Of a DNA stretch of 64,000 nt, positions 36,334-45,589 are shown piece after piece. Below the pieces are notes generated by a model that was not told the DNA's origin, did not search any database, and saw nothing but the letters and a program-made list of their open reading frames with translations. Source of the DNA: Gammaproteobacteria bacterium. GTDB taxonomy: Bacteria; Pseudomonadota; Gammaproteobacteria; Pseudomonadales; Pseudomonadaceae. The stretch covers positions 20,987-84,986 of the forward strand of contig JAHIWP010000045.1 of assembly GCA_018816095.1 (NCBI GenBank), in the 5' to 3' direction. The first letter of the stretch is position 1. Each line of letters starts with the position of its first letter. The position numbers and the translations under genes were made by a program.

Positions 36334-37763
36334 GCAGCAGTGAAACCGTCTGGATTGTCGATGACGACCGCTCTATCCGCTGGGTCCTGGAAAAGGCTCT
36401 GCAACAGGAAGGCATGACCACCCAGAGTTTTGACAGCGCCGACGGCGTCCTCAGCCGCCTAGCCCGGCAGCAGCCCGATGTCATCCTCTCCGATATCCGC
36501 ATGCCCGGCGCCAGTGGCCTTGAGCTGCTGGCGCGCATTCGTGAGATGCACCCGCGCCTGCCGGTGATCATCATGACCGCGCACTCCGACCTCGACAGCG
36601 CCGTGGCCTCCTATCAGGGCGGCGCGTTTGAATACCTGCCCAAGCCGTTCGACGTTGACGAAGCCGTCGCCCTGGTCAAGCGCGCCAACCAGCACGCCCA
36701 GGAGCAGCAGGGCCTTAGCATACCGATCGAACAGCCGCCCACGCCGGAGATCATCGGTGAAGCACCGGCGATGCAGGAGGTGTTCCGCGCCATCGGCCGC
36801 CTCTCGCACTCCAATATCACCGTATTGATTAACGGTGAGTCCGGCACGGGTAAGGAGCTGGTCGCTCACGCCCTGCACCGCCACAGCCCGCGCGCAGCCT
36901 CACCGTTTATCGCCCTGAACATGGCGGCGATTCCCAAAGACCTCATGGAGTCCGAGCTGTTCGGCCATGAAAAAGGTGCCTTTACCGGGGCGGCCAATCA
37001 ACGTCGCGGGCGCTTCGAGCAGGCCGACGGCGGCACCCTGTTTCTCGACGAAATCGGCGACATGCCGGCCGATACGCAAACCCGCCTGCTGCGCGTACTG
37101 GCGGACGGCGAGTTCTACCGGGTCGGTGGCCACACCCCGGTCAAGGTGGATGTGCGCATCATCGCCGCCACCCACCAGAACCTGGAAATACTGGTGCAAG
37201 CCGGCAAGTTCCGCGAAGACCTGTTCCACCGCCTCAACGTGATTCGCATCCACATCCCACGCCTGTCTGATCGCCGTGAAGATATCCCCACCCTGGCGCG
37301 GCATTTTCTTAGCCGCGCCGCGCTGGAGCTGGCCGTTGAACCAAAACTGCTGAAAAGTGAAACCGAAAACTACCTGGCGCAGCTCCCTTGGCCGGGTAAC
37401 GTGCGCCAACTGGAAAACACCTGCCGCTGGATTACCGTCATGGCCTCAGGCCGTGAAGTGCATGTCGGCGACCTACCGCCCGAGCTGCTCAGCCAGCCAC
37501 AGGAAAACGCTCCGGCCAGCAGCTGGGAACAGGGTTTGCGGCAGTGGGCGGAGCAGGCACTGGGCCGCGGCCAATCCAACCTGCTGGATACGGCAGTGCC
37601 GGCCTTTGAGCGGATCATGATCGAAACCGCACTCAAGCACACCGCCGGCCGCCGCCGCGACGCGGCCGTACTGCTGGGCTGGGGGCGCAACACCCTGACG
37701 CGCAAGATCAAAGAGCTGGGCATGAATGTCGACAGCAGTGATGACGAGGACGGCGACGACTGA
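36330..37763 (+). CDS. ntrC: Nitrogen regulator NtrC (GlnG), sigma54 activator
   Basis: 477-residue response regulator. Receiver domain (1-120) with acidic DDD at 11-13 and phospho-acceptor Asp55 in LSDIRMPG; central AAA+ domain with Walker A GESGTGKE, the sigma54-contact loop GAFTGAA, Walker [12 protein letters not shown] and the R-finger region; C-terminal Fis-like helix-turn-helix ([25 protein letters not shown]). I start at ATG 36330, which overlaps the ntrB stop; the frame extends into ntrB. The C-terminus is acidic ([10 protein letters not shown]). It should act at the elements upstream of glnA and ntrB. Confidence 0.96.
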   Translation: MSSSETVWIVDDDRSIRWVLEKALQQEGMTTQSFDSADGVLSRLARQQPDVILSDIRMPGASGLELLARIREMHPRLPVIIMTAHSDLDSAVASYQGGAFEYLPKPFDVDEAVALVKRANQHAQEQQGLSIPIEQPPTPEIIGEAPAMQEVFRAIGRLSHSNITVLINGESGTGKELVAHALHRHSPRAASPFIALNMAAIPKDLMESELFGHEKGAFTGAANQRRGRFEQADGGTLFLDEIGDMPADTQTRLLRVLADGEFYRVGGHTPVKVDVRIIAATHQNLEILVQAGKFREDLFHRLNVIRIHIPRLSDRREDIPTLARHFLSRAALELAVEPKLLKSETENYLAQLPWPGNVRQLENTCRWITVMASGREVHVGDLPPELLSQPQENAPASSWEQGLRQWAEQALGRGQSNLLDTAVPAFERIMIETALKHTAGRRRDAAVLLGWGRNTLTRKIKELGMNVDSSDDEDGDD

Positions 37764-37788
37764 ATCGCCGCCACGCCGCGCACCATAC

Positions 37789-37816
37789 AAACGGGCCCAT
37801 TACAGGGCCCGTTTTC
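37789..37816 (+). terminator. Intrinsic terminator of ntrBC
   Basis: AAACGGGCCC 37789-37798 pairs with GGGCCCGTTT 37805-37814 over a six-base loop, followed by further T. It lies 26 bases after the ntrC stop. Confidence 0.9.
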
Positions 37817-38052
37817 ATTACGTCGTCACTTACACCCAGCGTGCATCAAAGCAATGCACGCGCACCGCTGCGCTGCACAGCGGCGGTTCAACCACCAGCC
37901 CCCGCACGCTGCACAAGCCGCCCTATGTCACCTTAAACCCAGCATTTACAGGGCCTGCAGCCAACGTAATAAAACTGGCACACAGTCTGCATAGACTCAT
38001 GCAATCCCAGTTTCGGGGACCTTGGTACAGGCAGGCCGGGGAATCCCCTCTT

Positions 38053-38484
38053 TTATTGCTCCACCAGGCTGACCAGCAGCCGCCAGCGCCCGTCCACCTC
38101 TTCAGCGCGCCACTCGCCGCGCAAAGGACGGGCAGCCAGCACTCGCAACAGCAAATCCTTTCTTTCACGCTGCAACCGCCAATTGGCCAAGCGCCCCTGC
38201 ACCTGTAACTGGCCTTGTTGTTCGCGGCCAAAACTCTCTAGCCGCAGGATAAAAACACCTCCCGCATGCTCTTCGCGCGGCACCGGTTCGACGTTGAACC
38301 ACAGCTCAAGCCCCTGCTCACGCACTTCAACGCGCTCCAACCAGAGCGGGTCTGGCTGGAAAAGCCGGCCGATCATCAAACCGATCAAAAAGCCAAATAG
38401 CGCCAACGAACCGATCACCCGCACCCACGGACGTGGCCGCGGGTCTGTAGAATGCTGCTCGCCTTCAAGCTCGGAGCCGCGCAT
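38053..38484 (-). CDS. Conserved hypothetical single-pass membrane protein
   Basis: 143 residues. A polar N-terminus, one membrane helix at about 23-42 (VIGSLALFGFLIGLMIGRLF), then a predicted periplasmic beta-rich domain (VEVREQGLELWFNVEPVPREE, GGVFILRLESFGREQQGQLQ, GEWRAEEVDGRWRLLVSLVEQ). I do not recognise a named family; a gene of this kind between ntrC and trmL fits my memory of P. aeruginosa. The ATG at 38484 overlaps the trmL ATG on the other strand (the palindrome CATG serves both), unless a later start is used. AAGGA lies about 11 bases upstream. Confidence 0.72.
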   Translation of the reverse strand: MRGSELEGEQHSTDPRPRPWVRVIGSLALFGFLIGLMIGRLFQPDPLWLERVEVREQGLELWFNVEPVPREEHAGGVFILRLESFGREQQGQLQVQGRLANWRLQRERKDLLLRVLAARPLRGEWRAEEVDGRWRLLVSLVEQ

Positions 38485-38971
38485 GTTTCACGTCATCCTT
38501 TTTCAACCGGAAATTCCACCGAATACCGGCAACATTATCAGGCTCTGCGCCAACAGCGGCTGCCACCTGCACCTGATCGAACCCCTGGGCTTCGACCTGG
38601 ATGACAAACGCCTGCGTCGCGCCGGCCTGGACTATCACGAATACGCCACCCTGCAGCGCCACGCCGACCTCGCCAGCTGCCTGGAAAGCCTAGGGCAGCC
38701 GCGTGTATTCGCGTTCACCACCAAGGGCTCGCAACCGTTCCATCAGGTCAGTTATCAACCCGGCGACGCCTTCCTGTTCGGCCCGGAAAGCCGCGGCCTG
38801 CCCCAGGAGGTGCGCGACAGCCTGCCCCCCGAGCAACGCGTGCGCCTGCCAATGCGCGACGGCTGCCGCAGCCTCAACCTGTCCAATACTGTTGCCGTGG
38901 CGGTGTACGAGGCCTGGCGCCAGCATGAGTTCGCCATGCCCGAGGCGCCTACGGCAACGTCGCAGGAATAA
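38483..38971 (+). CDS. trmL: tRNA (cytidine/uridine-34-2'-O)-methyltransferase TrmL
   Basis: 162-residue SPOUT methyltransferase modifying the wobble ribose of tRNA-Leu. MFHVILFQPEIPPNTGNIIRLCANSGC is the family N-terminus; the knot contains FLFGPESRGLP and MRDGCRSLNLSNTVAVAVYEAWRQ. I use the ATG at 38483, with GGAG six bases upstream; the frame extends into the divergent gene. The last ten residues (PTATSQE) go beyond the usual length. The promoter must lie within the start of the opposite gene. Confidence 0.94.
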   Translation: MFHVILFQPEIPPNTGNIIRLCANSGCHLHLIEPLGFDLDDKRLRRAGLDYHEYATLQRHADLASCLESLGQPRVFAFTTKGSQPFHQVSYQPGDAFLFGPESRGLPQEVRDSLPPEQRVRLPMRDGCRSLNLSNTVAVAVYEAWRQHEFAMPEAPTATSQE

Positions 38972-38994
38972 ACCGCCTTATTTTGACTGCCAAT

Positions 38995-39020
38995 AAAAAA
39001 GCGCCCTTAGGCGCTTTTTT
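38995..39020. terminator. Bidirectional terminator between trmL and secB
   Basis: AAAAAAGCGCC 38995-39005, loop CTTA, GGCGCTTTTTT 39010-39020. Perfect stem with U-runs on both strands, between two convergent genes. Confidence 0.93.
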
Positions 39021-39036
39021 ATTGCATGGCAGCGGC

Positions 39037-39522
39037 TCAGTGAGCAACGGCAGGCGCAGCGGCCTGCTGCATGCGCTGCAGCTCTTGCGCGTACAGCGCA
39101 TCGAAGTTCACCGGGGCCAGCATCAGCGCCGGGAAAGAACCCCGCACTACCAGGCTGTCCAGCGTCTCGCGGGCATACGGGAAGAGGATGTTCGGGCAGA
39201 ACGCACCGAGGGTATGGCTCATCGAGGCGGCGTCCAAGCCCTGGATCAGGAAGATCCCGGCCTGCTGCACTTCGGCAATAAACGCCGTCTCTTCACCGTT
39301 TTTCACGGTCACCGAGAGCGTCAGCACCACTTCGTGGAAGTCACCGTCCAAGGACTTCTGGCGAGTGTTGAGGTCCATGGCGACGCTCGGCGTCCACTCT
39401 TGGCGGAAAATTTCCGGGCTCTTCGGCGCTTCAAAGGACAGGTCACGCACGTAGATGCGCTGCAGGGAGAATTGCGGGTTCTGTTCGCCCTGAGCGGCGC
39501 CGTTGCTAGCTTGTTCTGTCAT
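39037..39522 (-). CDS. secB: Protein-export chaperone SecB
   Basis: 161-residue tetrameric cytoplasmic chaperone that holds preproteins unfolded and passes them to Sec[27 protein letters not shown] is the SecB signature at about 19-45, followed by [27 protein letters not shown] and [31 protein letters not shown]. The Gln/Ala-rich C-terminus is typical. It ends a rhodanese-grxC-secB operon; 41 bases separate it from grxC. Confidence 0.96.
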   Translation of the reverse strand: MTEQASNGAAQGEQNPQFSLQRIYVRDLSFEAPKSPEIFRQEWTPSVAMDLNTRQKSLDGDFHEVVLTLSVTVKNGEETAFIAEVQQAGIFLIQGLDAASMSHTLGAFCPNILFPYARETLDSLVVRGSFPALMLAPVNFDALYAQELQRMQQAAAPAVAH

Positions 39523-39563
39523 GGCAAAGCCTTCTTGTCGTTAGGTACGGATAAACAGGGGAG

Positions 39564-39818
39564 TTAAACCTTGAGCAGCGCGTCGAGCTTGCCGGCGCGC
39601 TCCAGGGCATACAGGTCATCGCAGCCGCCCACATGGGTGGTGCCAATCCAGATTTGCGGCACCGAGGTCTGGCGTGCCTTGCGGGTCATTTCCGCACGCA
39701 CGTCCGGCTGACCGTCGACCTTGATTTCTTCGAACGCCACGCCCTTTTTCGCCAACAGCTGCTTGGCGCGGGTGCAATACGGGCACCAATCGCTGGAGTA
39801 GATGACGACAGGCTGCAT
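39564..39818 (-). CDS. grxC: Glutaredoxin 3
   Basis: 84-residue monocysteine-pair glutaredoxin with the CPYC active site at residues 12-15 (SSDWCPYCTRAKQLL), the TSVPQIWIG cis-Pro strand and the GGCDDLYALERAG glutathione-binding end. It reduces disulfides with glutathione. One base separates it from the rhodanese gene stop, so the two are translationally linked. This rhodanese-grxC-secB set is common in gammaproteobacteria. Confidence 0.95.
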   Translation of the reverse strand: MQPVVIYSSDWCPYCTRAKQLLAKKGVAFEEIKVDGQPDVRAEMTRKARQTSVPQIWIGTTHVGGCDDLYALERAGKLDALLKV

Positions 39819-39819
39819 C

Positions 39820-40233
39820 TCACTTCACCAGCGGCAGGTTGTCGCCACGCCAGCTGGCAATGCCACCTGACAGTTTGGCGGCAGTGAAACCAGCCTTTTT
39901 CAGATCACGGCAAACCGTGCCGGCATGCTGACCCATGGCGTCGACCACGATCAGCGTCTTGGCCTTGTGCTTGTCCAGCTCAACCATACGACCGGCCAGC
40001 TTTTCATAGGGGATATTCAGCGCACCGACGATATGTCCGGCAGAAAAATCCTTCTGCGCGCGAATATCCAGCACCACGCCCTGCTCGCTGTTAACCAGCG
40101 CAGTCAGCTCGCGGCTGCTCAGGCTCTGCCCGCCCTTACGCGCTTCGGTGAAGATCAGCAGTGCAAGCACGGTCACAAACAACCCGCTCAGTACGTAGTG
40201 AGTAGTGGCAAATTCAATCAAGTTGGCGAGCAT
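39820..40233 (-). CDS. Membrane-anchored rhodanese-like protein lacking the catalytic Cys
   Basis: 137 residues from ATG 40233 (frame open to 40323, but the leader is unlike the family). An N-terminal membrane helix (about 10-30, YVLSGLFVTVLALLIF) is followed by a rhodanese-homology domain: VVLDIRAQKDFSAGHIVGALNIPY is standard, but the active-site loop reads VVDAMGQHAG, with Asp where the persulfide Cys should be. GGIASW closes the domain. It is therefore probably not a sulfurtransferase. First gene of the operon with grxC and secB, equivalent to YibN. Confidence 0.88.
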   Translation of the reverse strand: MLANLIEFATTHYVLSGLFVTVLALLIFTEARKGGQSLSSRELTALVNSEQGVVLDIRAQKDFSAGHIVGALNIPYEKLAGRMVELDKHKAKTLIVVDAMGQHAGTVCRDLKKAGFTAAKLSGGIASWRGDNLPLVK

Positions 40234-40376
40234 TGTGCGGTTCCGGGGCGGTAAAATGTCGGCCAGTATACACAGCCACACAGGCCGGCCAAACCCTGCC
40301 CGACGGTGACGTTTGCCACACATGGCCGTAAAATGCCCAGCCTTTATTCGCCCCTCACGCAGAGCGAGCCTGCTTT

Positions 40377-41912
40377 ATGAGCGCCACGCCCAAACCCCTG
40401 GTACTGATCATCCTCGATGGCTTCGGCCACAGTGACAGCCCCGAATCCAACGCCATCATGGCGGCCAACACGCCGGTCTACGACCATCTGCGCGCCACCC
40501 AAGCCCATGGTCTGATATCCGGCTCAGGCATGGATGTCGGCCTGCCGGACGGCCAGATGGGCAATTCCGAGGTCGGTCATATGAACCTCGGCGCGGGCCG
40601 CGTGGTGTACCAGGACTTCACCCGGGTGACCAAAGCCATCCGCGATGGCGAGTTCTTCGCGAACCCAACCATCACCACGGCGGTGGACAAGGCCGTTAGC
40701 GCCGGCAAGGCCGTGCACATCCTCGGCTTACTTTCAGAAGGTGGCGTACACAGCCATCAGGACCACCTGGTGGCCATGGCTGAGCTGGCCGCCCAGCGCG
40801 GTGCAGAGAAAATCTACCTGCATGCGTTTCTCGACGGCCGCGACACCCCGCCGCGCAGTGCACAACCCTCCATCGAGCTGCTCGATGCGGCGTTCGCCAA
40901 ACTGGGCAAGGGCCGCATCGCCAGCCTGATCGGCCGCTACTTTGCCATGGACCGCGACAATCGTTGGGACCGTGTCGAGCAAGCCTATCAACTGCTGGTC
41001 GACGGCAACGGCCAGTTCAACGCGGCCACTGCCGTCGAGGGCCTGAACGCAGCTTATGCCCGCGATGAAAGCGACGAGTTCGTCAAAGCCACCACCATCG
41101 GCGAGCCGGTGCACATGGAAGACGGCGACGCCGTGGTGTTTATGAACTTCCGCGCCGACCGCGCCCGCGAACTGACCCGCGCCTTTGTCGAGCCTGGCTT
41201 CAAGGAATTTGAACGCCCGCGCGTCCCGCAGCTGGCCGACTTCGTCATGCTCACCCAATACGCGGCAAGCATCCCGGCACCCAGCGCCTACAAGCCGGAA
41301 GCGCTGACCAACGTACTCGGCGAATACCTGGCGAATAACGGCAAAACCCAACTGCGTATCGCTGAAACCGAGAAGTACGCCCACGTCACCTTCTTCTTCT
41401 CCGGTGGCCGTGAAGAACCCTTTGCCGGCGAAGAACGCATCCTGATTCCCTCGCCGAACGTCGCCACCTACGACCTGCAGCCGCAGATGAGCGCGCCGGA
41501 AGTCACCGACAAGATCGTCGATGCCATCGAAAATCAGCGCTACGACGTGATCATCGTCAACTACGCCAACGGCGACATGGTCGGCCACACGGGCGTGTTC
41601 GCCGCTGCCGTGGCTGCCGTGGAATGCCTGGACAGCTGTGTCGGCCGCATCGTCGCCGCGCTGGACAAGGTTGGTGGTGAAGCACTGATCACCGCTGACC
41701 ATGGCAACGTCGAGCAAATGGCCGACGAGAGCACCGGTCAGGCCCACACCGCGCACACCTGCGAACCGGTACCGTTCATCTACGTCGGCAAACGCCCAGC
41801 GACTATCCGCCCGGGCGGCGTGCTGGCCGATGTGGCGCCGACCCTGCTGACCCTGATGAGCCTGCCAGTACCCGCGGAAATGACCGGGACCAGCATTGTC
41901 GAACTGAAATAA
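40377..41912 (+). CDS. gpmI: 2,3-bisphosphoglycerate-independent phosphoglycerate mutase
   Basis: 511-residue cofactor-independent mutase interconverting 3- and 2-phosphoglycerate in glycolysis and gluconeogenesis. Mn-binding, alkaline-phosphatase-like halves: [10 protein letters not shown] at the N-terminus, the phospho-Ser in [21 protein letters not shown] (about residue 62), [25 protein letters not shown], and the C-terminal [11 protein letters not shown] and [11 protein letters not shown] metal sites. Divergent from the rhodanese operon. Followed by envC and ctpA. Confidence 0.97.
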   Translation: MSATPKPLVLIILDGFGHSDSPESNAIMAANTPVYDHLRATQAHGLISGSGMDVGLPDGQMGNSEVGHMNLGAGRVVYQDFTRVTKAIRDGEFFANPTITTAVDKAVSAGKAVHILGLLSEGGVHSHQDHLVAMAELAAQRGAEKIYLHAFLDGRDTPPRSAQPSIELLDAAFAKLGKGRIASLIGRYFAMDRDNRWDRVEQAYQLLVDGNGQFNAATAVEGLNAAYARDESDEFVKATTIGEPVHMEDGDAVVFMNFRADRARELTRAFVEPGFKEFERPRVPQLADFVMLTQYAASIPAPSAYKPEALTNVLGEYLANNGKTQLRIAETEKYAHVTFFFSGGREEPFAGEERILIPSPNVATYDLQPQMSAPEVTDKIVDAIENQRYDVIIVNYANGDMVGHTGVFAAAVAAVECLDSCVGRIVAALDKVGGEALITADHGNVEQMADESTGQAHTAHTCEPVPFIYVGKRPATIRPGGVLADVAPTLLTLMSLPVPAEMTGTSIVELK

Positions 41913-42037
41913 CCCTGTACTCCACAGGCCAGGTGCAACGCCTGGCCTGTGGGCTGTCGCAACGTGACGTTGACCATGGCTCCAAGCCATTTTTTAGGCA
42001 TACTAGGCACGTTCTTCATTCAGGTGCTGCCAGCCCC

Positions 42038-43282
42038 ATGTTTCGTGCCCTCGCTCTTATTTTCCTGACCCTCCTGCTGACGCCTGCGATCGCCGACGAG
42101 AAGAGCGATGCGCAGAAAAAACTGGACGCTGCCCGCGCCGATATCAGCGAGCTCAAGCAGCTGCTGGAGAAGCTGCAGCTGGAGAAATCTGGCGTGCAGA
42201 AAGACCTGAAAAAAACCGAAAGCGAAATGGGCCAGCTAGAAAAGCAGGTCAACGGTTTGCAGCAGGACCTGAAAAACAGCGAAGAGGAAATCCAGCGCCT
42301 CGATAGCGAGAAAAAAAAACTCCAGGGCGCACGCCTTGAGCAACAACGCCTGATTGGCATCCAGGCCCGCGCCGCTTACCAAAGCGGCCGCCAGGAGTAC
42401 GTCAAGCTGCTGCTCAATCAGCAAAACCCGGAAAAATTCTCGCGCACCCTGACCTACTACGATTACCTCAGTGAAGCGCGCATGGAACAACTCAGCGCCT
42501 TCAATGAAACCCTGCGCCAGCTCGCCAATGTCGAGCAGGACATCGTCAACCAGCAAGCCACGCTGCTCGAACAGAAAAGCGCCCTGGATGGCCGCCGTGA
42601 ACAACTCGCCAGCGTGCGCAAAGAACGCCAGCTGGCCCTGGCCAAACTGAGCAAGGAATTCTCCGCCCGCGACCAGAAGCTCAAAGCCCGCCAGCAGGAA
42701 CAAGCCAATCTGGCGCGGGTGCTAAAAACCATCGAAGCCACCCTCGCCCGCCAGGCTCGCGAGGCCGAAGCGGCGCGCCAGCAAGCGCTGCTGGCGCAGC
42801 GTGAGCAACAACCGAGCACGCCTGGCAAACCTGCCAGCAGTGGCCCACTGGTCAGCGCTGGCGCCAGCTTCGGCGGGCCATTTGCCAAAGCCCGCGGCAA
42901 GTTGCCCTGGCCGGTCAATGGCCGCCTTGTGGCACGCTACGGCACGCCTCGCGGTGGTGATGCGCGCACCAAATGGGACGGCGTGCTGATCGGCGCCACT
43001 GCCGGCAGCCAGGTGCATGCGGTGCATGGCGGGCGCGTAGTGTTTGCCGACTGGTTGCGCGGGGCCGGGCTTCTGGTCATTCTCGACCATGGCAACGGTT
43101 ACTTGAGCCTCTATGGGCATAACCAAAGCCTGCTCAAAGACGCCGGCGACGTGGTCAAAGCCGGCGAAGCCATCTCCACCGTAGGCAACAGCGGCGGCCA
43201 AGACAGCTCGGCGCTGTATTTCGCCATTCGCCAGCAGGGCCGCCCGATTGACCCCGCACAATGGTGCCGCGCACAAGGATAA
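42038..43282 (+). CDS. EnvC-type murein hydrolase activator (degenerate LytM)
   Basis: 414-residue periplasmic protein: signal peptide (FRALALIFLTLLLTPAIA), a long coiled coil (about 20-270, heptads of Leu/Glu/Lys) and a C-terminal LytM/M23 domain (about 300-414). In true M23 peptidases HxxxD starts the active site; here KWDGVLIG occupies that position, so the domain is probably non-catalytic, as in EnvC, which activates amidases at the division septum. I start at ATG 42038, although the frame extends to 41933. Between gpmI and ctpA, the usual place in pseudomonads. Confidence 0.9.
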   Translation: MFRALALIFLTLLLTPAIADEKSDAQKKLDAARADISELKQLLEKLQLEKSGVQKDLKKTESEMGQLEKQVNGLQQDLKNSEEEIQRLDSEKKKLQGARLEQQRLIGIQARAAYQSGRQEYVKLLLNQQNPEKFSRTLTYYDYLSEARMEQLSAFNETLRQLANVEQDIVNQQATLLEQKSALDGRREQLASVRKERQLALAKLSKEFSARDQKLKARQQEQANLARVLKTIEATLARQAREAEAARQQALLAQREQQPSTPGKPASSGPLVSAGASFGGPFAKARGKLPWPVNGRLVARYGTPRGGDARTKWDGVLIGATAGSQVHAVHGGRVVFADWLRGAGLLVILDHGNGYLSLYGHNQSLLKDAGDVVKAGEAISTVGNSGGQDSSALYFAIRQQGRPIDPAQWCRAQG

Positions 43283-43322
43283 GTGCCGCGTTTATCGATT
43301 CTGGACCAGGAGTACGTTCAAC

Positions 43323-44624
43323 ATGCCGCATCTGTTCCGCCTCACCGCCCTCGCGCTGGCTGTTACCCTGCTGGGCAGCACGGCCGCCGTCGCCGCACCG
43401 GCCGCAGCCCCAGCAACCGCCAATGACAGCGCGCCATTGCCGCTGGACGAGCTGCGCACCTTTGCCGAAGTCATGGACCGCATCAAATCGGCCTATGTCG
43501 AGCCTGTCAGCGACAAGACCCTGCTGGAAAACGCCATCAAGGGCATGCTCAGCAACCTTGACCCGCACTCGGCGTACCTGGAGCCTGAGGCCTTCCGCGA
43601 TCTGCAGGAAAGCACCAGCGGCGAATTCGGCGGCCTGGGCATTGAGCTTGGTAGCGAAGACGGCTTTCTCAAGGTGGTGTCGCCCATTGATGACACCCCT
43701 GCGTCTGCCGCCGGCATCCAACCCGGCGACCTGATTGTGAAAATTAACGGCCAGCCGACCAAAGGCCTGTCGTTGATGGAAGCGGTCGAGAAAATGCGCG
43801 GTAAAGCCGGCACAGATATCGAGCTGACCCTGCTACGCGAGGGCGGCAAACCCTTCGATGTCGAGCTGACGCGCGCGGTGATCAAGGTCAAGAGCGTGAA
43901 GAGCCAGCTGCTTGACGACGGTTACGGCTACATCCGCATCACCCAATTCCAAGTCAACAGCGGTGAAGAAGTCGGCAAGGCGCTGGCCAAGCTGCGCAAG
44001 GACAACGGTAAAAAGTTACGCGGCCTGGTACTCGACCTGCGTAACAACCCCGGCGGCGTGCTGCAAGCCGCCGTGGAGGTTACCGACCACTTCCTCAAGA
44101 AAGGCCTGATCGTCTACACCGAAGGGCGCATCGCCAACTCCGAGCTGCGCTTCAACGCCGACCCGGCCGACGCCAGCGAAGGCGTACCGCTGGTGGTGCT
44201 GATCAACGGCGGCAGTGCCTCGGCCTCGGAAATCGTTGCCGGCGCCCTACAGGATCACAAGCGCGCGGTACTGATGGGCACCGACAGCTTCGGTAAAGGC
44301 TCGGTGCAAACCGTGCTGCCGCTGAACAATGACCGCGCCCTGAAGCTCACCACGGCGCTGTATTTCACCCCCAACGGCCGCTCGATCCAGGCGCAGGGCA
44401 TCATCCCAGACATCGAGGTGGCGCGCGCCAAGCTGACCCGCGAGCAGGCCGAGAGCGGCATCAAAGAAGCCGACCTGCAAGGCCACCTGGGCAACGGTAA
44501 CGGCGGCGCAGATAAACCGAGCAAGAGCAAAACGCCGGCCAAAGCCAACCCGCAGGATGACGATTACCAACTAAGCCAGGCCTTGAATTTGCTCAAAGGC
44601 CTGAACGTCACCCGCGGCGACTAA
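43323..44624 (+). CDS. ctpA: C-terminal processing peptidase (S41), CtpA/Prc type
   Basis: 433-residue periplasmic serine protease. Signal peptide to about residue 25 (LALAVTLLGSTAAVAA), N-terminal helical part, PDZ domain (about 85-165, FGGLGIELG...GIQPGDLIVKINGQP), and a catalytic domain with the Ser in INGGSASASEIVAGAL and the Lys in GTDSFGKGSVQT, the Ser/Lys dyad of family S41. It degrades peptidoglycan-remodelling enzymes in P. aeruginosa. Start at ATG 43323 behind AGGAG; the frame extends into envC. The C-terminal tail is Lys/Pro-rich. Confidence 0.95.
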   Translation: MPHLFRLTALALAVTLLGSTAAVAAPAAAPATANDSAPLPLDELRTFAEVMDRIKSAYVEPVSDKTLLENAIKGMLSNLDPHSAYLEPEAFRDLQESTSGEFGGLGIELGSEDGFLKVVSPIDDTPASAAGIQPGDLIVKINGQPTKGLSLMEAVEKMRGKAGTDIELTLLREGGKPFDVELTRAVIKVKSVKSQLLDDGYGYIRITQFQVNSGEEVGKALAKLRKDNGKKLRGLVLDLRNNPGGVLQAAVEVTDHFLKKGLIVYTEGRIANSELRFNADPADASEGVPLVVLINGGSASASEIVAGALQDHKRAVLMGTDSFGKGSVQTVLPLNNDRALKLTTALYFTPNGRSIQAQGIIPDIEVARAKLTREQAESGIKEADLQGHLGNGNGGADKPSKSKTPAKANPQDDDYQLSQALNLLKGLNVTRGD

Positions 44625-44642
44625 AGCCGCCAGGTAGGTACT

Positions 44643-44680
44643 AAAAAGCCCGGACTTGAGCCATCAAGTCCGGGCTTTTT
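44643..44680. terminator. Bidirectional terminator between ctpA and the binding-protein gene
   Basis: AAAAAGCCCGGACTTGA 44643-44659 pairs perfectly with 44664-44680 over a four-base loop: a 17-bp stem with A/T ends giving U-runs both ways, between convergent genes. Confidence 0.95.
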
Positions 44681-44696
44681 TATCAGCGATCAGACG

Positions 44697-45452
44697 CTAC
44701 AGATAGTTATTGGTCATCTCGTCGACAAAGCCCTCAGCACGCAGCTCGTCCAAGGCCTTTTGCAGGCGCTGCACCACTTCATCGGGGGTGTCTTTGTTCA
44801 GCGCCAGATACAACTCCGCTTCGTTGAAGCGCAGCGCCGTATTCAAGCCACTGACGCCTTCCTGCTTGGCCAGATAACGCCCAACCGGGTCAGTGGTGGC
44901 CCACAGGTCGATCTTACCGCTGAGCAGCTTTTTGATGTTTTCCTGATCGCGCAAGGCGTTGTTCGGCGCTAAACCTTGGCTTTCCAGGTGCTGGCTAACG
45001 GCATCGTTCTTGTACGCGCCAATCTGGTACTGCGCAGCGTCCTTAAGGTTGGCGACACTGAGGTTATTGCCCGGCGCCGCTAACAGCACCCAACCGGTCT
45101 TGGCCAGCGGCCCGACCCACTTGAACAACGGCTGCCGTTCAGGCGTGAAGGTGGTGGAGAACAGGCCGTAGTTGGGCTTATCCAGGGTCAGACGGTAGAG
45201 GCGATCCCAGGGAAAGCGCAGGGTCAGGGTGTAGTTGATGCCGGCTCGCTTGAACATCGCCCGGACAATCTCGGCACTGATACCGTCAATGCCATCATCA
45301 CGGGCAAAGTTCTTGTCATCCACGGCCATATTGAACGGCGGGAAGTTCTCGGTCAGCAGCACCACTTTGTAATCATCCGGCAGCTCTGCGCGAGCTGCGC
45401 ATGCGCTCAGCGCCAGGCCTAACAACAGGCCGGTTTTCAGGGTTTTCAACAT
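44697..45452 (-). CDS. Periplasmic amino-acid-type binding protein (SBP family 3), copy 1
   Basis: 251 residues: signal peptide to about residue 22 (LLLGLALSACAARA), then an SBP_bac_3 fold (VVLLTENFPPFNMAV, GIDGISAEIVRAMFKRAGI, RFPWDRLYRLTLD). The domain-linker segment KDAAQYQIGAYKNDAVSQHL and GKIDLWATTDPVGRYLA follow. These proteins usually serve ABC importers, but no permease or ATPase gene is nearby. It is clearly paralogous to the next gene upstream (copy 2). Confidence 0.9.
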   Translation of the reverse strand: MLKTLKTGLLLGLALSACAARAELPDDYKVVLLTENFPPFNMAVDDKNFARDDGIDGISAEIVRAMFKRAGINYTLTLRFPWDRLYRLTLDKPNYGLFSTTFTPERQPLFKWVGPLAKTGWVLLAAPGNNLSVANLKDAAQYQIGAYKNDAVSQHLESQGLAPNNALRDQENIKKLLSGKIDLWATTDPVGRYLAKQEGVSGLNTALRFNEAELYLALNKDTPDEVVQRLQKALDELRAEGFVDEMTNNYL

Positions 45453-45589
45453 AGGTCATTCCGCTCGCATGAATTGTGATTATGGCTAGCGGCATCCCTG
45501 CTCGGGCGTAGGCCCGGCGACGTAGGGTACTTAGCGTCAACCATCCTTGGTCGCGGACCGGCTGGTGACCGGCCCGCTGGTTTCACGCA

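Noticed and set aside
40734-41990. 418-codon open frame antisense to gpmI
   Set aside because: gpmI is unambiguous; the antisense product has no known domain.
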